A program made the translations under genes and the position numbers. Shown here one piece after another: positions 30,903-44,224 of a stretch of 64,000 nt of DNA (its first letter is position 1; every line of letters starts with the position of its first letter). Location of the stretch: NCBI RefSeq assembly GCF_028554725.1, contig NC_071671.1:8490001-8554000 (forward strand), read 5' to 3'. A model generated the notes under the pieces. That model did not search any database and was not told where the DNA came from. It worked only from the letters and a program-made list of their open reading frames with translations. This DNA comes from Zeugodacus cucurbitae. Taxonomy: Eukaryota; Arthropoda; Insecta; Diptera; Tephritidae.

Positions 30903-31731
30903 GTATAGAGTTCTACATAACAAAGTGATCAGGGAGCTCAAATCCGGATGTGTATCTGTCCATCTGTCCGCGCAAGTGATAACTTGAGTAAAAATTTCAA
31001 TATCTTGATAAAATTTGGTACAAGTTTTTCTTGGCAGGAAGCTTTGTTTGCTTTCATAGATCGGAAATCGGTCCACAACCATGCATACATTCCATATGAC
31101 TCAATTGTGAATTCTATCTGATTCGTTCACTTTATAATATATACAATATGAACCAATGAAGATAGGGGAATACAACTTTACACAAATCCATATTGGAACC
31201 GTGGCATCACTTGTGGAAAACTTGTCAAAATCGGAATATAACTTTTCAAGACCCTGTATATCGAACATGAAGAACTCAGTGCCTTATGGTAATTTTTCAC
31301 CGAAAATATCGGTAAATCTCTCAGATATTTTAATTTAATTCAGAGCGAATCTTTTTCTTCTAAAAGTGTATCTCTGTACCAGAAATGGTTAGAATCAGTA
31401 CAAAACTCTAGCTACAATGTACCTTATATTCGGATTATCAAACTGGTGGACTTTATAACGCATTAATCGGTTAATATGAGAGATTTCTTAGCAAAAGTAA
31501 TTCAGCGTATAGTATTGGATATAGTGTACCTTGGTGGTGAAAATGAGTGAAATTGGTTCAGGAATTACCTCAGAACTCATATATCATATATGATGATTTT
31601 CGTTATTATATTGGACTTTATGCCGAATATATGGCTCAAATTGTGTGTTATATTTATAAAACTATATCAATAAATTGCGAGAGTATAAAATGTTCGGTCG
31701 CAACAGAATCTAGCCTTCCCTTACTTGTTGT
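30903..31731 (+). mobile_element. DINE-1/HINE-type repeat, diverged long-class copy
   Basis: Lacks the first part but has AAAGTGATCAGGGAGCTCAA, the microsatellite region (GTATCTGTCCATCTGTCCGC), then AATTGCGAGAGTATAAAATG, a weakened hairpin and CCCTTACTTGTTG. Internal sequence such as CGGTAAATCTCTCAGATATT is shared with the copies at 34.9 and 52.2 kb and absent from copies A-C. Confidence 0.8.
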
Positions 31732-32137
31732 TTTATATTTATAGACATTGCCAGAGACACAGTAATCTTACGAAGGAGCTCCGAAAAGTACTTATGTATA
31801 AAAGTAAAACGTAAATTAACAAAAAAAATCCGATTCATTTCTCAACAGTTTCTTCTTTTAGCTCGATACTCTTCACCAAAATATGTTCCAATTTCTATTC
31901 GGTGCGTGACTTTTTTTTGTAAACAAGCCATATCACGAACCATAGTCATTATAGAACGTATGTACCTACAGTAAAGAAACGAAGAAACAGAGTTACTACA
32001 GGGCATTGATACTTGAGATCTCACATTCATTAACTTGGTAAAGTGAAACAACAGAAAGCAGGGTAACAACTAAGGACGACGAAAGGTGTGAACATTTCAT
32101 TTGAGATTTCTCAGTAGTCAGCCAATTGAGGCCGATT
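31732..32137. other. non-coding spacer
   Basis: No recognisable element between two DINE-1/HINE-type copies. Confidence 0.5.
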
Positions 32138-33332
32138 ATTTTTATACTCTCGCAACAAATGTTGCTAAAGAGAGTATTATGGTTTTGTTCACATAACGGT
32201 TGTTTGTAACACCAAAAACTAAACGAGTTAGATATAGGGTTATATATACCAAAGTGATCAGGGTGAAGAGTGGAGTTCAGATTCGAATGTCTGTCTGTCC
32301 GTCCGTCTGTGCAAGCTGTAACTTGAGTAAAAATTAAGATATCTTGATGAAACTTGGCACACTTATTTCTTGGCACCATAGGAAGGTTGCTTTCGAAAAT
32401 GAGCAAAATCGAACCACTGCCACACCCACAAAATGGCGAAAACCGAAAACACATAAAGGGCCATAACTAAGCCATAAATAAAGCTATGAAAATAAAATTT
32501 GGTATGAAGGATCGCACTATGAAGGGGCATATTTGGATGTGGTGGCCCCGCCCCCTACTAAGTTTTTTGTACATATCTCGCAAACCAATAAAGCTATATA
32601 AACCAACTTACTTTCTGCAGTCGTTTTTTTTAGCCACTTCCTAATACAGTCCAAAAATGAAAGAAATCGGATCATAACCACGCCCACCTCCCATACAAAG
32701 GTTAGGTTGAAAACTACTAAAAGTGGGTTAACTCACTAACGGAAAACGTCCGAAACACATTTTCAATTTCACATAAGAAATGACAGATGAAAGCTGCACT
32801 CAGATTTTTTTACAAAATGGAAAATGGGCGTGTCGTCGCCCACTTATGGGTCAAAAACCATATCTCAGGAACTACTCGACCGATTTCAATGAAACTTGGT
32901 TTGTAATAGTTTCCTTACATCCCAATGATATGTTGTGATAATTGGCCAAATCGCTTCACAACCACGCCTACTTCCTATATACCAGAACTTTGAAGATGAT
33001 CTGAATCGTTTACTTTACAATATATAAAATAAGCACTAGTGAAGATATCGATGCAAAACTTTGCACAAATACTGTATTTATAGCGTGGCAGCCCATATCT
33101 AAAAATCGCCGAAATCGGACCATAGGTTTTCAAGGCCCCATGTATCGAACATGAGGACCTCGGTGCTTTTAACTTAATATTATGGTTTCCAACTTTCAAT
33201 GGACTTTATACAATATATATGACGAATATGTGGGTCAAATTGTGTATTATATAATATAAATAAAGTTAAATAAATAAATTGCGATAGTATAAAATGTTCG
33301 GTTACACCCGAACTTAGCCCTTCCTTACTTGT
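32138..33332 (+). mobile_element. DINE-1/HINE-type repeat, copy C
   Basis: Full-length copy very similar to A and B, with start TTTATACTCTCGCAACAAA, microsatellite near 32288, inverted end TTGCGATAGTATA, hairpin GTTCGG/CCGAAC and CCTTACTTG. Confidence 0.9.
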
Positions 33333-34860
33333 TTGTATAAGTTTAGTACAATTTGGTATGTACTAATCTTACTAATGATAAGTATCATTCGTTGCCACCG
33401 TCAATCGGATTCATAGTTTATTTCGAACGTGTTGGTACTGACATCGTAAGAACTCTATAATTATTGTTTTAAACAGCAATTGGAAAAATAATTATTTATG
33501 TTTTCCTAATTAAATTGCAATTTTGTTCGCTATAAACATACATATTTCCATATATCCATATTTATATACATACATATAAACTCGTCTATTTGCATTTGAC
33601 AAACCTTTTGATTAATTTAAATGTTAATGTGTAACATTATGCACATAGTAGGTCTTTACAAAATGGAGTATGTTGCTGACATCAAGTTTTTCACTGCTTC
33701 AATGGCTTTGTATAAAGGTCCCACAGGTATTTTACTAGTGAAATGTGCAGGTATTTGACAGAAATCTGAAATTGCGCACAATTTCCATTGGGCTCAATGA
33801 CAAAAATTGAAAACTGTGCACTGCACAACATCAAAGGCAATCAATGTCAGTTACAGGTATTGACTGAATTGCCAGACCGCACAAACTCATTTACGCAGTA
33901 CACCCACACCAGGTGCAACAATGTCATAACGCACATGTGGTGCAGATTTTCGAAAGCTTTACCGAAGGACTGGTGCGCAAGTGTACCATGCGGAGTTAAA
34001 AAAATATATAGTAGAAGAAATTGATAAATTTCAATATTTTCAGTATCTTAATTATTATTTTCATACACTCTCTGTGAGACTTTTTGAGCTTCGAATTTCT
34101 CTTCTACTTAATAGTTTAATTCCTGCTTGTAGTCCAAAAGCGATCCCTTGATATTACTTTTGGTATGGACTGTAAGGTGGAGAAGGAACTTAATGTCGCA
34201 ATTTTTTTTATAGAATTGTTTGGAAGAAACTATAAATTTAACTAAAAATACATAAAATAAATTTTGGAATGGATTTTACTGCTTATAAAATAAACTTATT
34301 TAAGCTTGAGCACGATTGATCCACTATCGGGATATTTGCAAATTATTCTATATTTGTACACACAAACGTTTAATAGTTAGCATTGTAATAAAGGTAAATG
34401 TGCATTTGTGGTAGTCAATATATAATGAACATATATAAATATTCGATCACAGTCATCAATATGGTTTATTTACACATATACATATGTACATATACATATA
34501 TATGATTCTATCAATTACTCACAAAACCAGCGTTTGCTAATTTGTGACACAAAGCGAAAAACAAATAGAAATTCAATTGCCTTTAGCCATATCCTCTACA
34601 AAGTGAAATTTGGTTTGTTGTCAAGTGATTGCAGTTAGAACGTAAAATGGTAAAAGGCCGCAAGTGCCTTACGAACTGTGGATAGATGTGCAAGAGGTAA
34701 AGCGAATGCAGTACTTGCCCCTTAGCATAAATAACTTATATTATGCGACTACAGCACTCACGGCTTGTATGTAAATAAAAATGAGCAACCTGAACAAACG
34801 TATGACAAATTGTGAATTCTACATAAATCTCATAATGTTGATTGGGTTGACAGGCAACAT
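33333..34860. other. non-coding stretch
   Basis: AT-rich. An open frame at 33788-34024 has no known motif. Confidence 0.45.
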
Positions 34861-34861
34861 A

Positions 34862-35484
34862 AAGCAATATCACAGTTTAGATTAAGAAGAAAGTATATGA
34901 GGGCTGAGGTAATTCCTGAACCGATTTCTCTAATTTCCATGTCTATATCCAAGCGTATAGTCTCACTTAATTTGGCTAAGATATTTCAGATATTAACCGA
35001 TTTATGGCGTATAAAGTCCGCTGTATTTTTAAAAAACTTATAATTATGTACATATATGAGAGCTATGGGAAACTATAACCCGATTTTAACAATTTTTGGT
35101 ACAGAGACAGATTATTAGAAGAAAATGATTAAATAAAAATATCTGAGAGATTTACCGATATTTTCGGGGTAAAAATTAACATTAGGCACTGAGTTCTTCA
35201 TGTTCGATATCCGGCGTCTTGAAAAGTTATAGTCCAGTTTTGACAATTTTTCCTTTTTTTGGTTCCTAATGTATATATTATAAAGTTAACGAAACAGATG
35301 GAATTCAAAATTGTGTTATAGGGCAATTAGACGAGGTTTTGAACCGATTCGTCCATTTTCCATTGGTAAAATCAGGATGTCAAAAAAATATTATGCACCG
35401 AATTTCGTTGGAATCGGTCGAGTAGTTTCTGAGATATGGTTTTGGCCCATAAGTTGGCGACGCCACGCCCATTTTCCATTTTTT
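34862..35484 (-). mobile_element. DINE-1/HINE-type fragment, long class, interrupted by copy D
   Basis: Reverse-oriented internal sequence shared with the 52.2 kb copy, including AGAGATTTACC, GTTCGATATCCGGCG and TTTCTGAGATATGG. It stops at TTTTCCATTTTTT, where copy D starts, so it is older than D. Confidence 0.75.
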
Positions 35485-36262
35485 TTATACGCTCGCAACA
35501 AAGTTGCTAAAGAGAATATTATAGTTTTGTTCACATAACGATTGGTTGTAAGTCCTAACTCTAAACGAGTTAGATATAGGGTTATGTATATCAAAATGAT
35601 CAGGATGACGAGTAAAGTTGAAATCCGGATGTCTGTCTATCCGTCTGTCTGTCCGTCCGTGCAAGCTGTAACTTGAGTAAAAATTGAGATATCTTGATGA
35701 AACTGAGAAGAAGTATTTCTTGGCACCATAAGAAGGTTAAGTTAGAAGATTAAGCGCACCATGTGGATGTAATTTTTTTGGGGAAGTGGGCGTGGCTCTG
35801 TACCCTATTAAGTGTTATGTACATATTATTAAGTTACTAAAGCTATATCAAGGAAACTGGAGTCGTTTCTTTTAGGTACACCGAAATTACTCGAACAATT
35901 TCAATGAAATTCGGTTTATAATATCTTTCTAGCTTCCCAATGATATGTTGTGAAAATAGTCCAAATCGGTTCACAACCACGCCTACTTCACATATACCAC
36001 AACTTTGAAGTCGATCTGAAACGTTTACTTTACAGTATATAAAGTAAGCACTAGTGGAGATATCGGAACTGATCTTTGAAAAAATACTGCATTTAGAAGG
36101 GTGAGTGGCATCGCGCTTCAAAAAATCATAAGTTTTCAAGACCCTATATATCGAATGTGAGGATCTCAGAGCTTCTAAAAAATTTTTGAGCGAAAATATA
36201 GGTAAGTCTCTCTATTTTAAAGAAATTGAGAGGGGATATGTTTCTTCTAATAATACTTCCCC
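35485..36262 (+). mobile_element. DINE-1/HINE-type repeat, copy D, truncated
   Basis: Starts TATACGCTCGCAACAAAG, has GTCTGTCTATCCGTCTGTCT and the internal blocks, but no 3' hairpin or terminus. Confidence 0.78.
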
Positions 36263-36273
36263 TACCAAGTCAA

Positions 36274-36390
36274 GATATCTTAATTTTTATTCAAGTTATC
36301 CGTTGCACGGACAGACGGACGGACAAACCGGCATCCGGATTTCAAATATAATCTGTTCACTTTGATTATATAACTTTGGTGTATTTTGTT
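36274..36390 (-). mobile_element. DINE-1/HINE-type 5' fragment in reverse orientation
   Basis: The complement gives the segment from ACTTGAATAAAAATTAAGAT back through GGATGCCGGTTTGTCCGTCC. Together with copy D it forms a head-to-head arrangement. Confidence 0.7.
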
Positions 36391-38540
36391 GGTTTTAATG
36401 GTATGGATTCATTTTGTCAATCCTTCGTTAAATGTTACCAACTGTTCATTTATTGTTACATCTTGGAAGGGTTATAAACTTAGGTCGTTAGTTCCGAGTG
36501 TATCTATTATCAAACCTCTTTACTCTTGAGATGGCTTCGAAATATTCTCAATGTCATGATTGCTTCTAATATGGGTCTTTCTCTTGCAGTGTGATTTCGA
36601 TAATGTCCTTACTTGACCCTGTATGTAAAAATAAAATGGATATCTACAAATCCAATAAATATATGAACCCGAAATCACAGTAAATCTTTAGTATCTCAAA
36701 TAAGTAGAAGGCATAAAATATCAAACAATTTGTTCAAATTTGTCAAGCAAAAATGACTTTCTTCCTAAAATGGGTTAAATTTGGCACGAAGACCTGTTGG
36801 AGGGTAAAAACTCCGATAAAATTCTTAAATATGCTATCAGATATTGTGCCATAAATATGTTTACAAAATATCGATTTGTTGTTATTATGAGTTTAAAATT
36901 TATATAATTAATTTAGATCATTAAACGAGAAATATGTGTTTAAGCACTGAGAAGCGAATATTAACTGATTATTGATCAGTTTGAATTTATATGAATTTTA
37001 ATGCATGTCAAAGGTGGGAGTGCATGCATGGAATCGCGTGTGTACCAAATTTCACTTAATCCAGCAATGTCAACCACCCATTTGAAAATGCTGATTCGAA
37101 TGGCAAGCAAACATTGGCACGTTCCCATTTGGCCATTTGCAAAACGACGCCACAGACGCACACACACGCATGCCCACTAACTCAAAGCTGGGTAAACACA
37201 TGAAATGTTGCCACGTAAACGCGCAAAGTAAACAACTTCTTTATCGCCACGAAACACACCGCAGCAGATAATGCGGTCGGCAGACTTTGTGGCAACAAAT
37301 AATCAGCTCAGCTACTCGTGAACAATTCGGAAAAAACAGCTGCATGTACATACAAATGTATGGCGAGTTTGAGTGGAGAGAGGAGGTGAAGGTGCAGCAG
37401 GAGTTATATGACGACAAAATTGGATATAAGCTGAGAGACACACACACACACCCTATATGATGTACAAGCATTCGGAAATTTTGTTAGCTTCTTCATTAGG
37501 TTGGGATGATATTTTCAGTAAAGAGGCAAATGGGTTTGAGTCTCTCACCTCTCACCGTTCTAAACGCATGAAAACTAATATATTTTCGGTTAAGTATATT
37601 CGCACTTTATAGAGTCGACCATCGGGAAATGAATATGCTCAGTTCTGGATTTTCAAAATCTGTTTTTTGGGCTCTGACTTGATGTTATTCCGAATTATTA
37701 AAGGACTTTATAAGAAATTTCTTTCTCTGCTGAAACATCGCTGGCCGTTTTTACCATTAGCTACGAAGCTCTGCTGAAAATTTTCTTGTCAGTCGGATCG
37801 CCATGCAACGCAGGTTCCGACTATTTACCAATTGAGTATAGTATCTTAGAGAAAATTTCCAATAGACCAACCCTAATATATGCACAGGTCTTTATGAGGA
37901 CATCCACATCCAAATGTATGGTATGTGGGTCTGTGTATTTCAAACAAAAGCAGGAACACAAATCGAGGGCCAGACAGATAAACAGCAATTGGCGAATGTG
38001 CCATACATACGTGCGCACGCATTCAATCAGTGGGTTAAAGTTGCGGCAAGTGTTGCAATACAAAAACGTTGAATCGACAATGTGGCAAGTTGATGGCGTG
38101 TGCCACACGACCACTGCGTGTACAGTAAACTATTTTATTATGTGGCTAGTTAAAATATTAAAATGGTCGATCTTTCAAATTACTCTTAAACACAAATAAC
38201 CAACTTCAATCTGATCATATGATCGACCACCATATCTTTCTAGCGGTTTAATATGAAAGAATATCGATTCAAACGCATTTATTTTGATGTCCCTTCATTC
38301 GTCCAGCTTATAATTTGTAACATAGTAATTTAAGTAACCGAAAAAGAGACGTCGAGAACCCCATTTTCATGGGTCCGAGTATAAGCGGTGTTTATTAAGA
38401 TAGAGATTGGCGACCATTTTTACAAAGAGTTTATAAAGGATGATCCATTTCGAGGTTCTCTACTTTTATAAAGAAAAAACACAGAAAATTCTAATTTAAA
38501 GGAAAATATTTATATCATTAGAACGAACATCCTTTAGCAT
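36391..38540. other. non-coding stretch
   Basis: No recognisable gene or element. A short CA run is at 37438-37452. Open frames at 37786-38199 lack known domains. Confidence 0.45.
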
Positions 38541-38544
38541 TTAT

Positions 38545-39185
38545 TTTTGAAAGATAATCTCTTTCAAATGTCTGCTGCTACGCCTCAGATGGTCCATACG
38601 TTAAGTATAATTTTCGATGGCTCGGTAATTGACGAATGGCACGCGTGATGTAGCTGAATCGAATCGGGATTGTCCGCATAGACTTTAGACTCTACATATC
38701 CTCATAGGGAAAAGTCTAACTGAGTGATACCACACGATCTTGGTGGACAAATGACCAAAACCAAAAAAAAAAATATGCTTACTGAAGCTTTCTCTTAATA
38801 AATCCATTGATTGATGCGATGTGTGAGAAGTGGTGCCGTCTTGTTGAAACCAAATCACGCCGAGCTTCACGTGCTTCAATTTCATGCATCAAATAGTCGG
38901 TTATCATGACGGTTATAACGATCGTCATTGACGATTACGTTCTCACTGGCATCATTTTTGAAGAAATATGGACCGATGACCACACCAAACAGTGGTTATT
39001 TCTGGATAAAATGGCAGCTCTTGAATCTCTTCAAGTTGCTCGTCGTCCCAAATGCTTGTTTACATACCCATTGTGCCAGAAATGAGCCTCATCATTGAAC
39101 TGAGTTTGGCTTGAAAATGTCGGATCTTCTTGGAACTTTTCAAGAGCCCATAGAGCGAAAGCGATGTCGCTTGGAAAGGTCGAGC
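38545..39185 (-). mobile_element. mariner remnant (same subfamily as 62.3 kb)
   Basis: The complement shows HFWHNGYVNKH, a degenerate central region, then GVIWFQQDGTTSHTSHQSMD and the third block with many changes. Stops and frameshifts throughout; a poly(A)-like run at 38763 lies inside. Confidence 0.85.
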
Positions 39186-39189
39186 GGTC

Positions 39190-39846
39190 TCAGTCAAAAA
39201 AAGGCTATTGAAAAATGTACCTCTACTTGGATCAACCTTTAATGAACTAAGAAAACAATGAATATTTTAATGCTAATCATCGTCGAACCATGAAAGTTCT
39301 TATTTAAATTTCGATTGATTGATAAATTGACCACTGTACTGTGCGCTAAAATGCCTGCCTTCATAATTCCTTCTTTGTTTGTTGTATTGTGGCACGTGTG
39401 AGAACGTTAAGGGCGGTGATAAGACACGCTATTTAGATTGAGAATCAAAATCTGTTGATTGAGCAAAAAAAACGATAGAAATTTGCCTGAGTTTGATTAG
39501 CATTACTTCTTGCGACATAGCAATACTATGAAAACCTTAAAGTATAAATTGTAATGACCCTTTATAGGGGCATTTTAATTATTTTTAACAAGCTCCAAAC
39601 AATTTTCACTTTTATTTCTCATAGCCATGAAGAAGTAATAATTGCAGTATCTTATTATGTATGGTCGTTATAGTCAATCCAAGGAGTATTTGAACGGATG
39701 ACACTGTCCAAATTTGAGATGATGGAATAACTGGTATACAAAAATAATTGCTCTGAGGGTCACGTGTATCCCAAATCTCGAGGTTACAACATTTGTTTCA
39801 TATGCCTTTCAGTCACAATAAAAACTCCCAATAAAGAATTTTAAGG
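39190..39846. other. non-coding spacer
   Basis: No recognisable element. Confidence 0.5.
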
Positions 39847-40010
39847 TATATGTGACCTGGTCTACGAAAAGGGAGCTAACGTGCGAAAACTAGTTTTCTG
39901 GGAAACAGCTGTTAAAAAAAAAGTATCTCATCTTCCATCCGAATCAACTAAAAAGTGAAAATTGATTTTTTGACACCTAAGCCCCCTTTCCGTAGACCAG
40001 GTCACATATA
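39847..40010. mobile_element. small inverted-repeat element (MITE), 164 bp
   Basis: Terminal inverted repeats of 31 bp with two differences, starting TATATGTGACCTGGTCTACG, at 39847-39877 and 39980-40010 (complement). The interior has no coding capacity. The outer TATA may be part of the repeat or a target duplication. Confidence 0.85.
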
Positions 40011-41394
40011 TGTATCATTATTTCAGAAAAAATGTGAATAAGATGAGCGAAATAATTAGTACCATAGAAATCGTTAAAAAGTCAGAAATACGTTACCGAA
40101 TAAAAAAAATGTAGATTGTAAAATCAAATAACTGCGTATTCGCCATCATCAAATCAACAAGTTATAAATATCTTTGTGGCTAGTATGAACCGAAATCCCT
40201 TTTAGTTAGCCGAGGGTTCTTCTTCATTGCGAGAGTAGTTCAAAAAAATTAAAATTATTCGAATTTTGATCTAGAATTTTAAAATTTTCCAATTCAACGA
40301 TTATGCTCGAAGAAAATACATGAAAATTTAACAACCAATGGTCCTATAATTGGTACAAATTGCATGATTTTCAAGCTGATTTGAATTCATTCCAGAATTC
40401 TAACTGTAGCTGGTACTACTACCCTGACTACTTTGATGCTTCACCACAGGGCTCTTCACACTTTCCCAAAATATTCCGAAATGTTCGCATTTTTTATAAT
40501 CTGTGTGTTTGTGTATGTTTGTGTGGGTGTGCAAGTGTAATTGTGGAAAAAATAATTCTTCAGAATGTCGCTGAATAACCAAAGTTTGTGCCACATGCTC
40601 CAATTGTGCCACATTCGTTCTATGTATATTTGCGCTTCTCCATTCCGTTTTTGTTGTCGCATAATTCAACATACTGATTGTTGTTGTTGTTGGTGGTGGG
40701 GTGCCCTTGTCGGCAAAATACGTCAGCTTATCACAATTTGTCCGCTAACATTTCCCACGCAATTTCGTGCAATTTAGCAGACCTTGCACGAATTCGGAGG
40801 GCAACAACAGCTACAACAAACACATCGCTGAAAACAGCAATAAAATCCCGTGGAGAAACATTGCCTTTACTGCCGTTTTGGCACTGACTGTGGTGTCAGT
40901 GGTAGTGGCTGTGATGGTGGCAGTGGCGGTGGGAATTGCCGTGATTTCAATTCATCTGCTACGTCGTCTACTTTATTTGCCGCATCAGCAACAAATGTTA
41001 CTTCTGCTCTCCCACTATGTTCTCCTGTAATTTGGCCACAGCTTGAGAGGCCAATTTACGACCGTCAGCAGGTTGCCATACTGTAAGATTTACTAAATTT
41101 CATACACGTTTCATTGCAGCTGAAAAGTAAAAAAAAAAATCTCAAAAGAATCTCCACACAATCATTAACAAGTAAATATATATTAGTATATACCAGACTA
41201 TTTAACGTAGTGGTAGATGAACTGCTCCGAAGTGCAGCCTCGTTCAGGGAAGTGAGTCGATATCGATGGTGTCAAATTTTTTCACTATCAGACTCGTGTG
41301 GCTGCCGAACCACAGCGGAATGGTTAGGAAGTGCAGAGCGTCGCCTTATTTCACCATGTGGTGAGCGCGTCGGGGCTTTGCTGTAATTTTGTGC
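40011..41394. other. non-coding stretch
   Basis: The part 40670-41080 is richer in GC and in GTTGTTG/GCAACAA repeats. I see no gene. Open frames overlap on both strands without known domains. Confidence 0.45.
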
Positions 41395-41740
41395 TCTCGC
41401 GCTGGATCAGTGGACCTCTCGCTAGATTGGTGGTTAGCAATGAAAACCTCCTCTGTTGCGAATTCCTCTTGACCCAAAGTGGAGCGTAAGAGAACGGTGG
41501 AATTGCGTTCACTGGAACATCACCCATGGAACACACTGGAATACCCATACTTTAGGCGAACTATGTGAACTTGTCGTATTAGACATTAGCCGCATTATAC
41601 AATTTGTCATAAGCTCAAAACGCTTCGACGATAAGTAAGGGTCTCCTCTACGATCCATACCTAGGAGACTTCTGTCATCAGAACGGATTGACATTTTAAG
41701 CTGTCCAAGGGGGATCCAAGTCTTTTTTAACCTAACCTTT
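41395..41740 (+). mobile_element. possible LINE 3' end with CTAACC tail
   Basis: Reads LDISRIIQFVISSKRFDD, similar in style to the end of Jockey-type polyproteins, and finishes TTTAACCTAACC. The assignment rests on the tail and a short resemblance. Confidence 0.45.
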
Positions 41741-41764
41741 TAACTTAAGCCCTCGATCGCTTTT

Positions 41765-42180
41765 TTATCTTTGTTTGGCTATTTTTAAAGACATAACGCG
41801 CCTGGAACCACAAAAAAAGAAGTCGTTCCTACTACAGATTGTGACTGGTGATGAAAAATGTATCCATTACGACAACCTCAAACGCAAAAAAACGTATGTG
41901 AAACATGGCCAACCTGCCATCAGTGAGAGATTTCTGAAAACTACCTCATGTTGCAAGACCGGTTAAAAATTGGGAAGTTACGTCTCACTCGCCTTATGGT
42001 TCAGACCTTGCACTTTCGGACTATCACTTCTTTCGGTTGATTGGGTTACAAAAGTGGTTTGTTTCATTCTTAGCGTAGTTCTCTTCGAATGAAATTCGAA
42101 AATTGACAGAAAGATGGTCAAATGTTATAGCTTCGGAAGGAGAAGACTTTGAATAATACTCGTTAAACGTAAAATCTTGA
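41765..42180 (+). mobile_element. mariner transposase remnant with internal deletion
   Basis: Reads LLQIVTGDEKCIHYDNLKRK (catalytic block 1, with W to C), then jumps to ARPVKNWEV and PYGSDLALSDYHFF (block 3), having lost most of block 2. Frameshifted. Confidence 0.85.
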
Positions 42181-42207
42181 AAATACCAATCCAGTTCAGT
42201 TATATGT

Positions 42208-42425
42208 AAGTATTAGATTGGCGTGGAAACCGTTTAGCCGGTTATAGCTGAATCGATGAGAGCGCGCCACTCCTCTCTTTTCCTCGCAGTTCGGCGCCAG
42301 TTGGAGATCCCAAGTGTCACCAGGTCTCACTCCACATGGACCTACCAACGGAGTGGAGGCCTTCCCCTTCCTCGGCTTCCTCCAGCGTGTACTGCATCGA
42401 ACACTTTCAGGGCTGGAGTGTTGTC
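42208..42425 (-). mobile_element. RTE-like LINE 3' fragment
   Basis: The complement matches the last ~70 codons and 3' end of the 7.4 kb copy (ALKVFDAVHAGGSR-like and the TTTAGCCGGTTATAGC 3' untranslated part). Confidence 0.8.
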
Positions 42426-42429
42426 ATAT

Positions 42430-43424
42430 ACCCACTAGTTACACAAATACCTAAAAATGCTTGCTTTCAAAGTGCCACAATCTGGCAACCATCGCTCACT
42501 TGCATACTTTGTGCGTCCAACATTCGATATTGCCAACTGTTTGCCCTCGGTGCGGTGTCGCTTCTCATTTATTGTTGCGCAATTGTTGTTCGTATGGCCA
42601 AATCTCACCTAATGGCGTTTTTCATCATTTGCCGGCTGATGCTTGCTTTGAATTTGTGCTGGCTGCTAGCTGCTGTGCTGTTGATGTTGTGGCGCTTCGG
42701 CAGCTGTGCGCCAACTGCTGTTGTCGTATGGGGTGGGTTGGTGGAACTTATGCGGGTTTATGTGCAAACTTCGTGCTCGACGTGCGTTGCTTTGTGCGCT
42801 GTGGCGCGGCTGCTGTTGGCATTTTGATGCTTATGCTGTTTGCTGATGTCGTTGGTGTTGCTGTTGTTGTTGCTGTTGTCGTTGTTCGCACGGCTGGCAC
42901 TTTCTGCTTGCTTTGACTTTGGCCTATGTCAGTGTACCAGTGCGCGCGTGTGTGTGTGTTTGCGGGTGTGGGTGTGCCTGTTTTTATTCTGATTGCACCG
43001 CGAAGTTTTATGCCAAGCACAGCTTGTACCACCCCGCATATTGAATCGGCATTGGCATATTCTATTTGAGATGCTGATGGTCTCCGACAGTTTTGGGAAC
43101 AATTTATTCCTGATTTGTATCTTTTTTGGTTTTTTTTTGGTTTGTTTATTATTAAAATTACATAAATACGAGTATACTTATACATACACTTAATTTTGTG
43201 CTTGTATATTTATGTAAGCATTTAAAGAATAGTCATGTGCATAGGAGGTGTGTTCGTAAAAATAACGGTAATTATCGTTTTTAATATTTTGACAATTGGA
43301 CTCTGCAAACCCGTAAAATTTGAAATTTAACAATTCCCGTTATTTTTTTAACATATCACGTACTTCATTCTTCAATATATTGCGAGAAAAAGTGATACGG
43401 GCACTATCTATTCCAAAAGGATGT
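42430..43424. other. non-coding stretch, GC-richer
   Basis: Open frames at 42336-42916 are rich in Cys, Val, Leu and Ala, produced by TTG/GCT repeats. No domain is recognisable and the opposite strand is also open, so I do not call a gene. Confidence 0.45.
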
Positions 43425-44212
43425 AGTTGACATCATAGGCTGGCCTTACCAACAGAGCCGATATCGCAGTTTTTTTCAGTGCAGAAATAGAAGCTAAAGA
43501 GGTTGGTCTTGTGGTGACCAAGGGCAAGACAAACTACTTGGAGACCACTTACAAAGATTCCTCTCATCTTGGGAACATGTTGCCAGCTCTACATGTGATA
43601 AAGTTAAGGACTTTGTTTAACTCGGAACCAACAAACATGCGCTAACAATCTAAGCCTGGAGCTCAAACGCGGAATAAGTCTTGCCAACAGGTGCTACCTT
43701 CGGATCGGTAGGCAATTGAGAAGCAGATCACTCTCGCGACGAACAAAAATTACGCTCTATAGGTCTCTCATAATTACCGTCCTTTTATTCGGTGTCACCA
43801 ACCGAAATGAGAAGGTACTTTGACCATTGAGAGCACTATTATCCGCAAGATTTTTGGAGCCTTCCGCTTGTGGGAGTAGTGGGAGTAGACCGAATAAGAT
43901 GGAACCATGAAATGTATGAGATCTACGACGACATGAATATATTTAAATACATAAAAAATGCGCTGATTAGGCCTTGTCGTACGTATGGAAGTCGATGCTC
44001 CAGTTAAAAGCTCCTTCGCATCGAGATCCATGGGTGGACAACGGAAGCAAGGGCGCCCACACATCGAATGGAAGTACAAAGGGCATACGGACCTGTCTGC
44101 ACTTGGGATGTACAACTGGCATGACATTGCAAAGGGTAGAAGTAACTGGAGACAGTTTGTGTTTTCGACCCATACCGACCCACAATTGTAGTGTTAAAGA
44201 AGAAGAAGATAA
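43425..44212 (+). mobile_element. RTE-like LINE fragment, diverged subfamily
   Basis: Contains pieces corresponding to RGISLANRCYLRIGRQLRSR, LSRRTKITLYRSLIITVLLF and GGQRKQGRPHIEW, with many stops. Ends in an AAGAAGAAG tail. More diverged than its neighbour downstream. Confidence 0.78.
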
Positions 44213-44224
44213 ATATGTGTATCA

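Noticed and set aside
33788..34024. 78-codon Cys-containing frame
   Set aside because: Resembles nothing I know and lies in AT-rich non-coding DNA.
42336..42916. Long overlapping open frames on both strands, hydrophobic and Cys-rich
   Set aside because: They follow from TTG/GCT-rich simple sequence; both strands are open and no family is recognisable.
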